A stretch of 64,000 bases of DNA from Chytridium lagenaria (Eukaryota > Chytridiomycota > Chytridiomycetes > Chytridiales > Chytridiaceae): NCBI GenBank assembly GCA_025449115.1, contig JAHLKC010000058.1, positions 1 through 64,000 on the forward strand, given 5' to 3'. Position numbers and translations under genes: made by a program. The notes under the pieces were generated by a model. That model had not been told where the DNA came from, ran no database searches, and saw only the letters and a list, made by a program, of their open reading frames with translations. Of this stretch, positions 46,901-58,854 are shown piece by piece. Every line of letters starts with the position of its first letter. Position 1 is the stretch's first letter.

Positions 46901-48073
46901 AAAAGAAAATATAAGCTTGCCTTCCAGCAGTAGCTCCTTTGCGTCGACTACTTCTCAATGGGACTTCCTGCTCCTCCTCCTCCTCTTCTTCCCCTCCATA
47001 CTCTTCGGCCTGCTCTTCGCCCTCCTCCTCCTCCTCAGCCTCCCATTTCCTAGCGCCTTTAAGGTATCCCTTCACATCTCCGCGAACGCGACCCGAAACC
47101 TCAGCAAACGCCTTCCCAGGCTCTTCCACAGGAATCCCCTCCTCGCGCGCCGCAGAAGTTAGTTCTTGGAACAACTCGTTCAAAGTCTCATCGAGTCTCT
47201 GAATTTCGGATCCGTATTCAACACGAGCGCCTTGCCGAGGTGAACATCTTGGACATGGCTAGTAGGGATAAAAAGAATCCAAGACGTTAAGAATAATTAA
47301 ACGCGAGAAAAATAAGAAAATAGGAGGATGACATACCGTCTTTTAGCAATCGGAGAGGCTTCTGAAACAGCTCCAGCTCCTTTCGTGGCGATAGATCCCG
47401 TCCCAGGCGTAAGTGGTAGAAGAATCTCTGAATAGCCTCGTCCTGGTTCCGTTCACGCACAATCTTTTTAACAGTCTGAAGCAACCTAGAAACAGACAAC
47501 AAATTAGTAGGTTCACTTTCATGAACAGAAGAGAAGTGACGCGACGATCAAGAAGAAACGAAAACTCACCCATCAAGAGCCCTCAAACACTCCATCCCAT
47601 CTCCACTGACCCCCCTAATATTCTTCGCCTTCGCAACTGCATCCATCATATCCTCAAGCTGCTCATTTGTCGGCACCTTCCCATCCACAAGTGCCTTATA
47701 AGCCGCAATTAATCTCATGAAAAGAGGTGGCTGCTCAAGCATCGACGACCTCCTATCAAACGCAGGAGCTCTTTGTCTGACCGTGCCCGGGGAAGGGTAA
47801 TGCAGAGCAACGCGAGGGTCATGCGGGAGACGGGAGTAGGACTCGCTGAGATCTCCACCGGTCCTTGTTGGGCCGAGGTAAGTTGAGTGACGCGGCGTCC
47901 CGGATGGACCCGAGAACCAGCACCAGTGATGTTTCCACCAACATTGCGGGAAAACTGGGAGGTATGAGATGGGGAAGAAGAATTGAATATGCACTTACAG
48001 ATTCGAGACGGTCTTTCAGGCTTCGAGTGTCAGCGGTGTGAACCCCACTCAGTTCGTAGTCTGCGGTAGGCAT
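43934..48073 (-). CDS. HAM1-like protein (HAM1 N- and C-terminal domains)
   Basis: Large fungal protein with the architecture of HAM1-like families (HAM1_N then HAM1_C, a BPI/LBP-related lipid-binding fold); its cell role is not settled. Start MPTADYELSGVHTAD at 48073. About ten exons with short introns (first donor GTAAGT at 47998). Helical N-domain segments are visible: LIAAYKALVDGKVPTNEQLE, AIQRFFYHLRLGRDLSP, LNELFQELTSAAREEGI, ADQFVKIMRRLQQPEMM, VSRFAKNRPVEPLLAAAKSL. C-domain: YIPIPRVEHRSRDWHIVVEN, IVPNLMELKVKNSFLIGLRP, GEGITVKTKIGLDF. Between them sits an insert of 14-15-residue KEWGEEEGGE repeats and Lys/Glu-rich sequence. It ends KELMAGAS. One-base breaks occur near 47910, 47235 and 46200. 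Confidence 0.8.
45953..46172 (-). repeat. KEWGEE-type in-frame minisatellite inside the HAM1-like gene
   Basis: Six to seven imperfect copies of a 24-45-bp coding unit (core AAGGAATGGGG on the minus strand), giving KEWGE repeats separated by EEGGEAGEVE-type spacers. The copies nearest 46000-46060 are almost identical, indicating recent expansion. Confidence 0.88.
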
Positions 48074-48396
48074 GGCAATGAAATTAATGAAAAGAAGCAA
48101 CAAGGGGATAAAAGAAGCGGACGGGACAGCTTTTATAGAAAAAGCTAAAGCCTAAGTGGTGGTTGGCCGTCCCCCGGGCTCTCCGTCATGCATGATGATG
48201 GATGTCTCCAACTGGGTGACAATTTGGTGGAATTGAGAAATGGGGATAAGCATCATTATATACTGGGAAAGAAATACTTCTACACAAGCTTTTAAAACAG
48301 GTTTCGTTTTTATAACCATTATTAAAAAAGAGTTGCTAAAAATCTTTAATTATCATCGTAATTATTACAAAAAAGCCAAAAAGCCCTCCTCCGCCT

Positions 48397-50486
48397 CTAA
48401 AACGCCTCAACCGGTACCTTCTGAGGCTTCTCCTCTACAACAACCTCCCCCTCCCCATCCTCCGTCAACGCAACTCTATCATCAACCCCACACTCCTTCA
48501 AAAACTTCGCCCACATTACTGGGAACCTGCCCTTCATCAACGCGAAAAATCCTTCCCTCTCCGTCGCACTCTTCTCTCCTTCCCAACCAATCTGCCCCGC
48601 TGCCCAATCCCCCGCAGCGACGGCGACCTTTGTCCACGCATCCAACGTTGTCTTGCTCCACCCTAGCCAAAGTGCGAGTTCAGCCATACGCCTGATGAGC
48701 CGGCGTTTGACGGCGTTGCGGGTTTGTGCGAGCGATTTGGGATTGGGTTCGGTAGGATTTAACGGGTTGGGGTTTACGATAAAGATGGAAATGGGGGGTA
48801 AAAGGTTCCCACGATTTTACGGTAGGGGTTGGGATGGATCGATGGCGGTGAAGTCGACGGCGTAGTAGACTTTGAGCTTCTCGCGGATGGCTCGGATGAC
48901 AATGTACCAAACGGTTTTCTTCTTCAACTATAATATGGACAATAATGTTATTGGTTATACATTTATAATGAAGATCATGAAACGTGATCAAGTTAAAGAG
49001 ATTAAAACCATAAAACCAAGAGGAAAAATGGCAAGCACGCTCATATTCCTGCAAACGAAACAAAAGACCTAGAAAACAACCACTCACCAATCCAATAACC
49101 TCCCCCTCCTTGTCCAAAAAGTATATAACGCGTCCCTCATTCCCGTGATCTCCTCTAACCCCGTCCACAAACTTCCTTTAGAACCGGATCCGCTCCTACA
49201 TCCTTCCTCAATTCCGGCCTTAAAGCTAAATCATGCGCCTAGCAACAACAAGATAAGCCCAAACTTCTTTATCGTCTCAAATGTGCGCTCGGGGTGCTCG
49301 CATATGTAGTTGGGGTTTTCAACGCCTTTTTCAAAGGAAACGAGAGAGTAGAGATGTAGTTCGGGTTTTGTAAGATGGGAAAGGTCTTCAATATGGGCGT
49401 CTGTTTGGATATAATAAGAAGAGTTAATAAACAAACGAGAACACGGAACGAAAAATGGAACATTGGAAACAAAAGAAGGGGGGAGAGAACTTGGGCACTG
49501 ATATCACAAGAAAAAAAGAGCACCTTCAGGATCTAACAACTCAAAACACGCAGTCAAATGCTTCTCCCACAACATCCCCAAAAACCCATCCAAATCCACC
49601 CCAACCTCCCTCATCCCCATAATCGCCGCCTCCACCACCTTCACCGCAACCGTGTACCTTCCCTCCGCATACCTCCCCAAATCCTCAATCCCTTTCACCG
49701 CCAAATGCACATTCTTGGACCCCCCAATCCACACATACATTCCCTTCCCAACTTTCAGGACGGCTAAATGCCCCGCCGCTCCGTTAGCCTTTTGGGTTGA
49801 CACGACACGGGAGGTGAGGTTTGGGTCGGTCGTAAAGAATCGATGCCAGATGGGAGTGGGGTCTGAAAGGGGTGTTGGGGCGCCTTGATCGGTTTCTTCA
49901 AAATCGTCTTCATCTCCAATTCCTCCCGTGAACTTTTTGAGGGCCCAGATGGGAACGCAGGCGAGGGGGTTCATGTTGTAGGTGAATGTGAGGATGGTGT
50001 TGCCACGGGCGACTCTACGACGAATTTCTTCGCTGGAGCGATAAACCTGAAACGTTGTTAAAATACACATTCGATTAGTAAACAGAGTAAGGCGACGATG
50101 CTTTGATAACAGAAATCGTTGACAACGTTTACATAACTAAAGCAGCGATAAAGACATGTTTGGAAGCAAAAGAACCGAACAGAAACGATGTAATAAGACC
50201 ACTCACAGCATCATCACTTCCTCTTGGTCCCTTCTTCTTCGTCACTCCATACGGATCCACCTTTATATCATGTAGCTTTGGATTCACCACATACTTTGGG
50301 AACACACCTAATTACTCCCATCAGCAATCACATCACAACAAAAGCAACACACAAACACAGACCTTCTGGCACATCCGCAGTAACGACCTTACACAACTTT
50401 GACGCCTTTGCCCATTCCAAAAACTCGAGCGCGCGAGGTGTCGTAGATGTTGCATATTCAATAAAGTTCTTGGCGTCTTGATCCAT
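48397..50486 (-). CDS. RNA-ligase-like nucleotidyltransferase (DUF7920-type)
   Basis: The start MDQDAKNFIEYATSTTPRA at 50486 is followed by clean phase joins (VPE/GVFPKYVVNPKLHDIKV; SDDA/VYRSSEEIRRRVARGNTI). Nucleotidyltransferase-like motifs are visible: STQKANGAAGHLAV (motif I, K-x-N-G, candidate adenylated Lys), YVWIGGSKNVHLA (motif III-like), ACFELLDPED then AHIEDL (motif IV region), and LKKKTVWYIVIRAIREKL (motif V, Lys-rich). A C-terminal helical domain follows (LALWLGWSKTTLDAWTKV to VPVEAF at the stop, 48397). One frame break is near 49175. Enzymes with these motifs form a lysyl-AMP and seal RNA or DNA ends. I recall a fungal/oomycete domain family of this kind, but assignment and substrate are inferred and untested. 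It shares a 148-bp promoter region with the beta-ketoacyl synthase. Confidence 0.62.
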
Positions 50487-50634
50487 TGCTTCCGTTGCCT
50501 TGTTTTACTAATGGAAGGGGATCTCAAAAAGCTTCCCCCAAGTTTTATACCTGTCGCCCTTAAGGAAAAACTGTGCCGGAATTGTCACCGCATCCATCCG
50601 AATCATTCCTCTCACCGTCCCACCTCTTTGCTGA
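50487..50634. promoter_or_regulatory. Compact bidirectional promoter region
   Basis: Only 148 bp separate the start codons of the RNA-ligase-like gene (minus) and the mitochondrial beta-ketoacyl synthase (plus). Both must be driven from this interval or from inside the neighbours. No TATA element is obvious. Confidence 0.6.
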
Positions 50635-52324
50635 ATGCGCCGTCGAGTCGTTGTAACAGGATTGGGTTTGGTAACCCCTCTCGGCACAGGTGTCCGCACA
50701 GCATGGTCAAACCTCATTTCCGGGAAATCAGGGATCGTGTCGTTGAAAGGTCGAAAGCATGAAGAGACAGGTGCTTCGTATGAGGATATGCCGTCTCAAG
50801 TTGCAGGGTTGGTGACAAGGGGGACGGCGGAGGGGGAGTTTGAGCTTGCAAAGTGGGTGCCAAAGACAGTGAGTTTTTTAGTCTGTTTATCGTAGCATGC
50901 GATAATTCATGAAGTGCATGCGAGTGGATATCGCATCAAAACTGTTGTGCTTGCTAACCTCTTCAATAAGGATTACTCTAAAACATCTCCATTTATGCAC
51001 TTTGCGTACTCTGCAACTCAACAAGCGCTAGACGACGCAAATTGGCATCCAACACTTAAAAAAGATCTCGAACGAACAGTAAGAAACTCGCCTAAATCTC
51101 ATATCTTACGAAAAACAAAGGGCGTTTGCATAGGATCTGGAATTGGATGTATCGATGATATAGCTACAACCGCAATAACGTTTGCATCAAAAGTATGTTT
51201 TATCACATTTTCTTTGAATTTGGATCATTAAATTGAATACCATTCACCATTTAAGGGTCTTCGCAAAGTTTCCCCCTTCTTCGTCCCTCGCACCACTCGT
51301 CAACATGGCCGCCGGCAACATTAGCATCCGCTACGGATTCCAGGTATTCGCCCACTCTCATTGAATTTAACAGGCAAAGGGTCCAAATCACTCCGTCTCT
51401 ACCGCCTGCCGCAACAGGCGCCCATTCCATCGGCGACGCGATGCGCTTCATCCAATACGGTGACGCAGATGTAATGGTAGCAGGAGGCACCGAATCAAGT
51501 GTCTCCCCTTTAGCCATGGCCGGATTTTTGCAAGTGAGCAACCCCGCTGACTCCTCAATACTCATTTCTTAATAGATCCAAGTCCCTCTCCACTTCCTTC
51601 GCGTCTACCCCTTCCGCCTCCTCACGACCCTTTGATATCCACCGAGATGGTTTTGTGATCGGTGAAGGTTCCGGTGTTTTTGTACTTGAGGAAATGGAAC
51701 ACGCTAAAGCGAGGGGTGCGACCATCTATGCGGAACTGTGTGGATATGGCTTGACGGGGGATGCGAACCATATTACTTCACCACCAGAGGATGGAAATGG
51801 GGCTATGCGGGCTATAAGGAGGGCTTTGGAGGTTGCGAGTGTGCGGGAGGAGGAGGTAGGGTATGTGAATGCGCATGCGACGAGTACGAGTTTAGGTAGG
51901 TAACGTTGCTTATCATGTTAGTTACTTTATTTGAGCTTGTATCAACCCTAAATTTTAAAAACATAGGTGACGCCGCGGAAGCCAGAGCTATCCTCTCCAG
52001 TTTCCCTCGTTCCCCTACCGTCTCTTCCACAAAGGGCGCGACAGGCCATCTCCTCGGAGCCGCTGGATCTGTGGAAGCCATTTTTTACTGTCCCTGAGTA
52101 TCCATCACGTAATAAATCTCCAGCTCAATTTGATTGAACTCTAACGTTTATTTTATGTTTAGGGCATCATTCCACCTACCTGTAATCTTCAGCAACCGGA
52201 TGGAGGAGCCATTGGGGACTTGGATCATGTTATGACGACAAGAGAGAAGGAGGTGGAGGTAGCTGTGACTAACAGTTTTGGGTTTGGAGGGACGAATGCG
52301 TCGTTGGTGTTTAAAAAGGTGTAG
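50635..52324 (+). CDS. CEM1: Mitochondrial 3-oxoacyl-[ACP] synthase (KAS II, CEM1/OXSM type)
   Basis: Condensing enzyme of mitochondrial type II fatty-acid synthesis, which feeds lipoate production. Eight exons: 50635-50868, 50971-51078, 51121-51192, 51256-51343, 51380-51533, 51576-51896, 51967-52108 and 52163-52324. It starts [18 protein letters not shown]. The active-site Cys is in SVSTAC (51.40 kb), the first His in [10 protein letters not shown] (51.88 kb), and the second in [15 protein letters not shown] (52.05 kb). It ends [19 protein letters not shown]. Intron 3-4 junctions (42-63 bp) are in phase. Five one-base discrepancies break the frame: 51291-51297, 51409-51411, at the 51576 acceptor, and in the T6 and CCC runs at 52081-52095. 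Each is at or near a short homopolymer, and the protein is otherwise fully conserved. No clear presequence precedes residue 1. Confidence 0.93.
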
Positions 52325-52679
52325 AATAGGGATATTTGCACTTTTTTTTTCATACAATTATTCTCAGATTTTGCTGCAAGGAAAGTAGTTTTGGTTTTGG
52401 GACGGGAAATAGATGAATGTGTATTTGCACAATAAATGATTCGGAGGGACTTCTTTCTTTCAAACATATTTAACATAGAAAGAGAAATCCAACGACGACG
52501 GCCTTTTGGACGACAAGATCAAGAAAACATAAATATCATATAGACGGGAATCGGATGCTCCCAATGCCAAAACATTTGCACCAAGTGCAAGAAACTAAAC
52601 AAAAACTTTTACACAGGAGCAAAGAGGGGCTTCACTGGGGAAACAAGAAAACAAAATGGAAGAAGAACTAGGTCAAATT

Positions 52680-53378
52680 TCACTTGACCTTCCTCGCCGC
52701 ATTCATGACCCCCCTCACCCATCCCCAAGCCCTCATCCTCGCCGCCACATACGGCGTCAACAGCGCAGTCACCCCAATCCTCACAGGCAAGATGACATTA
52801 TGGGCGGCGATCGCCATCAATACCGTGGTCCCATGCGTCGCATAGAAAGAACTCAACGGGTTTTCCTTATTGATCTCTGGGGCTGAAGCTGCCACATTTG
52901 GTTTTGGCAACGGTGGCGGATCGGTTGCATAAGCGCGTTCCTTTACAATCTCAACTGCATCCAACATACCATCTGCCACTCCACCCACAGCTTCAAGAAA
53001 CCTAGCTTCCACTTCTAAAACGACAGCTTCGGCTTCGTTGATGAGGATGTTGGAGGATGGAGAGGATGGGAAGACGGCGTTTTTAGCGGTGTCGAGGATG
53101 GCGGTGAATCGGGAGACGTCGAGACCGAGACGGATAAAGGTGTACCAGAGGGTGAGGGAGATGCCAGAGACGAGGGAGTAGGTAAGAAAGGCGATGGAGC
53201 CATATTGCTTGATGAGGGCTTTGATAGAAAGGGAGGGTTTGGGTGTTGTTGTGAGGGGGCGGACGGACGCGGGGTTAAGTGGACGGAGTGGGGGAATGTG
53301 GCGGAAGGAGAGTATGTGTCTGTGCTGTAAAGTCTGTGACAAGGACGACGGAAAGCGAGGTATACGAAAGAATGGCAT
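52680..53378 (-). CDS. FAM210/DUF1279 mitochondrial membrane protein
   Basis: Single exon of 232 codons, intact. The start MPFFRIPRF at 53378 is chosen because the N-terminus that follows is Arg/Ser-rich without acids, as in a mitochondrial presequence (residues 1-50). The DUF1279 signature is IKALIKQYGSIAFLTYSLVS with LWYTFIRLGLDV (residues ~53-95): a Tyr-Gly before a first membrane helix. A charged middle follows (EAEAVVLEVEARFLEAV). A second hydrophobic segment (VLMAIAAHNVILPVRIG, ~residues 190-206) completes the domain, and the C-terminus is basic. Animal FAM210A/B are mitochondrial inner-membrane proteins, and yeast has the related NAT2. An upstream frame reaching 53618 has no family features and is probably leader. 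Confidence 0.85.
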   Translation of the reverse strand: MPFFRIPRFPSSLSQTLQHRHILSFRHIPPLRPLNPASVRPLTTTPKPSLSIKALIKQYGSIAFLTYSLVSGISLTLWYTFIRLGLDVSRFTAILDTAKNAVFPSSPSSNILINEAEAVVLEVEARFLEAVGGVADGMLDAVEIVKERAYATDPPPLPKPNVAASAPEINKENPLSSFYATHGTTVLMAIAAHNVILPVRIGVTALLTPYVAARMRAWGWVRGVMNAARKVK

Positions 53379-54990
53379 GATGTGGTGTGTGTGAGAGAGT
53401 GTGTGTGTATATGGTTGAGTGTAATTTGACGTTTGCGCAGTGAGGTCGATGCCTCTTCTCTCTTTTTGGGTTTTGAAATGTTCAAACCACCTCGCCTCCG
53501 TGTTTTCCAGAACCGATGTCGTATCAAGAAAGAGGTCTTGTGATGGAGCGGAACGAACGGGAAGTTTCTCTTTTCGTTTTTGGATGCGCTGACGAAAGCT
53601 GTCGTGACAGCGTCTCAAGATGCAATGACGGCCAAAGCGTTGAGGTGCAATGGTAGTGATAGACGTCAGATTTCAACCACCTCCTTCGAAGGGGAAAAAA
53701 AGACAAACACGTTTAATCACGCCATTCCAAGTTTGCGCCACTTTGGGGTTTGATGGAATTGTCAAATGGGTATATATTCATCCGCACTCCCTCCCCAAAA
53801 AAACTCTAATTGGAATGGAAAGCCGACACGTTGGATTTGACGCGCGTTCTATTCAAACCCTTTCAAAACGCGGTAAATAAAATACAAGGGTGTCTCCCAC
53901 TTTAAACTGCTTCTCCACTCAACTCAAGGCGTGGCCAAGTGGCGAAAGCGATCGGGACGAGGGATTTGAGGGCAGGCATCAGTTACGCTCTGATGCAATC
54001 TGCAATGACTGACTACGTTCAAGATTTCTTCTCTCTCTTCTACGTAATTACCTAGATAGATAATGCTGAAACGGCAACACCAGAATGACGCACAGTCACA
54101 AGTACATTACAATTACTCAGACTTCACCTTATTCGTTCTCATCCGCTGCCTTATCTGCACTAACTATTCTTTCCGCTTAAATCCGTTAGTCCATCGTCAT
54201 TTTTACCAACCAAAACCAAGATTGTAGACAATTGCATATCGAAAGGGATTCAATCCAAACGTTTTCCCATAGCACGCGTATCTGAAACTCAACTTCCGCC
54301 CGACTCGCCCCTAGCGATATGTATCCAAACGGTCTTTACATGCGGTCTTTGCGTTGAGTTCTAGACCTTTGATATTATATGACGTGTTAGTCTGCTTGCA
54401 TACACGTCAAAGGGAGGCTGAATGTTAGCATACGTTCAGATTTTACCCCTACGGTCTCCGTATCAGTCTCTGCGGTATAAAAATGAGAGGAATGTTGAAA
54501 GGAATTTTACCAAAAAGCATCTCTCTGAATAGCGCATCTCTACCTTAAACCCCAACTCATTAGATATTAGAAGTAGAACTCTCCTCTCGATATTCCTATC
54601 TGCATCACTTTTTTTGAAAAAATCCTCGGTGAGTGTCATGCCCCTTGAGCGCGTTTTTCGAATCAATCCGCATCTTTTCCTCACCAAGCATACACTCTCG
54701 ACGGCTGCCCACCATCTCATCTTCGAATGACTCTGTCAATGCATCTTTATTATAGCGTGAAAGCAACGTCGTTGTTAGGCCTACAAGACTCCACAACCTC
54801 ATCACAAATACCTCCACATCCATTAACCCTCTAATTCAAAACACACAGGCCTCAACATCATTCAAAAATGCACCATTGAAGCACCTCCGCCCTTCCCACG
54901 GCCTCGATAACCAAGACCCCATTCCCTTCTGTCTCCACTCCCTAAGTCTAAGCGCCCAACTTCGCTCCACCCGCACCCTCTCCTTAAGAC
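53379..54990. other. 1.6-kb region without a recognised gene
   Basis: No gene seen. A sequence at 53930-53942 (TGGCCAAGTGGC) looks like a tRNA A-box, but no cloverleaf follows (see rejected items). The right end should hold the promoter of the next gene. Confidence 0.45.
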
Positions 54991-57900
54991 CATGGTAATG
55001 GCCACCGCCACCGCCACTGTGATGGGTCCCGTTTTCATGCAGGGTGGAAATGGGGTGGCCATGGCTGCTCCAGTTGGAAACCCTGATGCCGCTATACATC
55101 CGCTTGTTGTGAGGGGGTATGAGGAGGTGGATGTTCAGCGTCGTCAGGGTGAGTCGCCGGTTTCCTTCGTTATATTTAGTCAGTAATTCTATTCTTCATG
55201 CTGACATCTTTTCCAGAGCTCAATACACAACAGCAGACCACAACCATACGACGGATGGGAGTACCCTTCCCAAGGTTCTCTGCTCCATTATGTGATCTCA
55301 AACATCCAATCTCACCATGTCGCCTTCTATCTTTATCAGTACACTCTTTGATTTCCTGACAGACTCATTACCCAGTTATCGCTGTCGCAGTTCTTTATTG
55401 TCCTATTTGCTCGTTGCTGTCATGGAATTGTTGCAGATTGCAGTTGGAAGCTCTTTGCAGTTCGTTTTACTAAGAAATATATTGCTCTTCTTCAGTAACA
55501 ACCTTTCCATCGTTCTGTTAATGATGCGGATGAATTTTTTTGGATGATGCTCGTCACGGAGGAGCCGTCATTCCCTTTTGCCTTTGGGTGTATGCGCTTG
55601 CGCGATCGCGCACGGCCTCGGCCTGATATACTGGGCTTCAGTTTTTTCTTTGACTTTGACAAACCCTCATGGCCCATATGCGTACAAGCACCTCTTCACT
55701 GCCCCTGAGCCCAACATAAAAAAAAGCATTCCTTCATCTCACAAATAAAAAAAATCCTGTAAGAATAGATGACGGTCGATAGTAAATCGCTGGTGACGCT
55801 GGAGCTGTACAGCGTCGGTGGAGGTGATCGTAGGGATGGGATAAGCGATGGGACAATTCTGCATCTCACTCCACTTTCTGTCACTCCTGATGACAATGTT
55901 GCCTCATCAACATCTTCACAATCCTCATACACGGTCACTGTCATCCTCAACCTACCACCTACTTCCTCACCATCATCCAAAAATAACAACTCATCATCGA
56001 TGTTATCGTACATCACTCGATTCTCTGTCTCTCTTAAAGTCTATGAGCGTCGTCTTTTAGAAAAGAAGAGAAGCGTCTATTGACACATCGTCATCATCCA
56101 CCACTGCTTCTCCTCCATCCTCCTCCTCCCCTCCAACCCCCTCAATCGTCATTACCCTGATGAAACAAGCCCTTCCCCTCAACCCCAACCTCCATCCCCT
56201 CCATCCACGTCGTTCCTTCTCACCCCCGATCAGCACCTCGCTTGTCCCACTACTACCACCAACAGCAACAACAGCAATACTATATTATTACCAGCCAGTA
56301 TTTTTTTATACGCTGCAGCAGCGTCTTACAATGGAGTGCAGCAGCAAAACTATAGCCTCACCACCCCACCTGGTGCCCTTAAGAGGGAAGTGGGCGCCCT
56401 CAGACGATCTCATGCACCACCACCTACGGTCTCTTCCTCTCTTTCCATAAACACCAACGGTATTATCACCCTCAGATCCTTCCTTACCAAGCTGCACCTC
56501 CTCCTCCTCAACTCTTACAGCAGCAACTCTCCCTCATTCAACACCAGCAACAGCGCTCAAAGGTATGGTGACAGTGCTTTGCTTGGCCCCTCTTTTTTTT
56601 TTTTTTTTGATGGTCCGTGGGTACCACAGCCCTCCCTTTTTTGGACAAATTTCATCTTGGGTTTTGAGTTACCGATGGTGCTACAGCAATCCGGAAAACC
56701 TTATTAAAGTTTATTTTTTGGATATACAACCTTTTTTATTTGATTTGATTTTTCTTGGTCAAAAACACACTAAACAAAACTATTCACAGAAAACCACGAA
56801 TCCTCCCATCACACCACCCAATTCACCCAAACTCACAGACGCTGATGACACCCTCTCCCTCACAGCACCGACTCGACTCGTTCCCGTCGCAAAACCCGCA
56901 CAAGACCTCCGAGATTCACGAAACCCTCGTCCCCGTCTTCACGCAAGAAAAGATATTGCCCGCCGCACAAGGTAACATACACACATCCTCGTATCTCTTT
57001 TCTTACCACCTTTTTTATTGCTTAGCCATGAGGCGACCATCACGATTCCAGTTTCGGATTCTGTGCCGTCGAGTTACGCGTCCCCTGTCGTGCCTGGAGT
57101 GGATATTATACATGTGGTGCAGGCATTCGTGGAGTATGTGGGGGAAAATGGGGTTGAGAGTGTGGTTGTTGAGAGACAGGTTATGCTTGGAAGAGTCTTA
57201 TTGTAGATGATGGAGTTTTGGTTGATGGGGTGAACAGAATTGTGCAAAGTATAGAGATTGGTAAGAGACCCCCTTTATCGTTTCTACGCCTCCCTATGCT
57301 TGCTTAAATGCTAACGCTCCTTCTGCAGATGGACAGCTCACCCCGATTACAGCTCCCACCCACATCATCCCCTATCAATACCACACCTCGTCCAATCCAC
57401 ATTTCAAGCTCACGTTCACTCCGCATCTCTCTCGTAGAAACCCACACCCTCTTCAACCCTCTCGATCCCTCCACACCGCGCATCATAACTCTCGTCCTCG
57501 CTTCCGCAACATCCTTGAAAGGAAAGGCAGTGTTGACCGTCCCGCCTGTGTGTACCTTGTCGTTGCAGAAAGGGCGAGTGGAAGATGGGCGCGGGGAGAG
57601 GATTCACCCCGATACGAGAGTTGGGGGGTTGTGGAGGTGAGGCATTGTTTGAGAGTTGATGGGGTTGACGGGGAGGTTATTGGGGAGGTGCCGATTTTGG
57701 TGGGGAGGGCGGCGAAGATTCAGGAGGTGGTGAAAGGAGATGATGTGGCGAAGGAGACGGAAAAGGATGAGATTTTAAAGAAGCAGGATAAAAAGAATCG
57801 TGATGCGGAGAACCGTGAATACGCGGAAAACAAGTCAGTGGAAGTCGGCCCTGTAACAGAGGAGCATAAAATCGAGGCGACCATAATTAGTCAAGTCCAA

Positions 57901-58854
57901 AGCGCTCAAGAAACTAGTTCGGACGAACCTAAAAAACGCTCTCACCGTTTCTCCCTTCCCCCAACCTTAGCTCCCTCCCTCGCTCCTTTTCAACAAAAAT
58001 CACCTCCTTCGTTTCAACCCTCCTCTCCTCCGTCTCCGAACCCCCGCCACGTGCCTCATCCCCGCCTCCTCCCCTAAGATCCCCTGCCACACCAACGCCT
58101 TAACCCTCCCTCGCCTCCCTTTCACCCAATCAACACCCCCTACCCTCCCCCAACTACGGCCATCAACATCCTCATCGTCCCTCACGAAATTCACAACATC
58201 CCTTTTGGCCTGTCTCGATACACCACCCGCATCCCCGGTTTCGGTGTCTTCGACGCCACGTCCTGCTTCCGTCGAGAGTGTATGGTCCACAGCCACAACG
58301 TTACATGATCCAACTATTCCGCGTCACGTAGATAAACCCCTTCCCCAGCGGCCCATCGACATCACACCACAAGAAGTCGAAATCACCACACTCACAAGAT
58401 CAACGAACCAAGACATAAAAATACAAGACGTCCCACCGGTATCTCCCAAAGAACCAACACCTTCACCTCGTTCCTACTTGCCTTTACTCCCCGATATCCC
58501 CATCGATCCTCTCGGTGACATCTTCTCCTGCTCTTCTCGTTCCCCATCCCCTCCAACGTCCGACACTGCCTCCGATATCGCCGTCATGGGTGACGATGCC
58601 ACTCCTTCCTTCCCCCCCATCCAACGTTCTATGTCACTCCCGCCCTTCCTCCAAGACGACGCACCACCCCCTCCCCGTCGCGCAACCCATCTCCCCCCGT
58701 TTCTGCGGGACGATGCACCGGCTCCCAAGAAACGGTTATCGTGGATGGATGAGAAGGCGTATCGGTCTTGGATGAAGGTAGAGGATGGGGTGAGACGAAG
58801 TGTAGATGTGACGAGAAAGACGCAGAGGAGGGTGTCGGAGTGGTTGGAGCGGTG
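54991..58854 (+). CDS. Probable arrestin-like protein, fast-evolving, many frame breaks
   Basis: The start MVMATATATVMGPVF at 54991 is tentative. The first exon ends VDVQRRQ at a GTGAGT donor (55148). Later segments look like arrestin beta-strands: VTLELYSVGGGD and ITRFSVSLKVYERR (55.8-56.05 kb), ISEIHETLVPVFTQEKILP (56.9 kb), EATITIPVSDSVPSSY with IIHVVQAFVEYV (57.0-57.15 kb), and SWGVVEVRHCLRVDG, IGEVPILVGRAAK (57.6-57.72 kb). In arrestins the I-x-I-P...PS and V-x-H-x-L-x-V strands occur in this order. A Lys/Glu segment and a Ser/Pro-rich tail with two LPPFL(Q/R)DDAP repeats lead to the stop at 58854. Exon borders are uncertain in 55.2-56.8 kb. It could instead be another beta-sandwich protein. 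Confidence 0.55.

Noticed and set aside
53925..54035. Possible tRNA gene (A-box-like TGGCCAAGTGGC at 53930, weak B-box-like CGTTCAAGATT near 54016)
   Set aside because: No pairing acceptor or anticodon stems could be drawn, and the B-box match is poor. A pol III motif by chance or a decayed tRNA is more likely.
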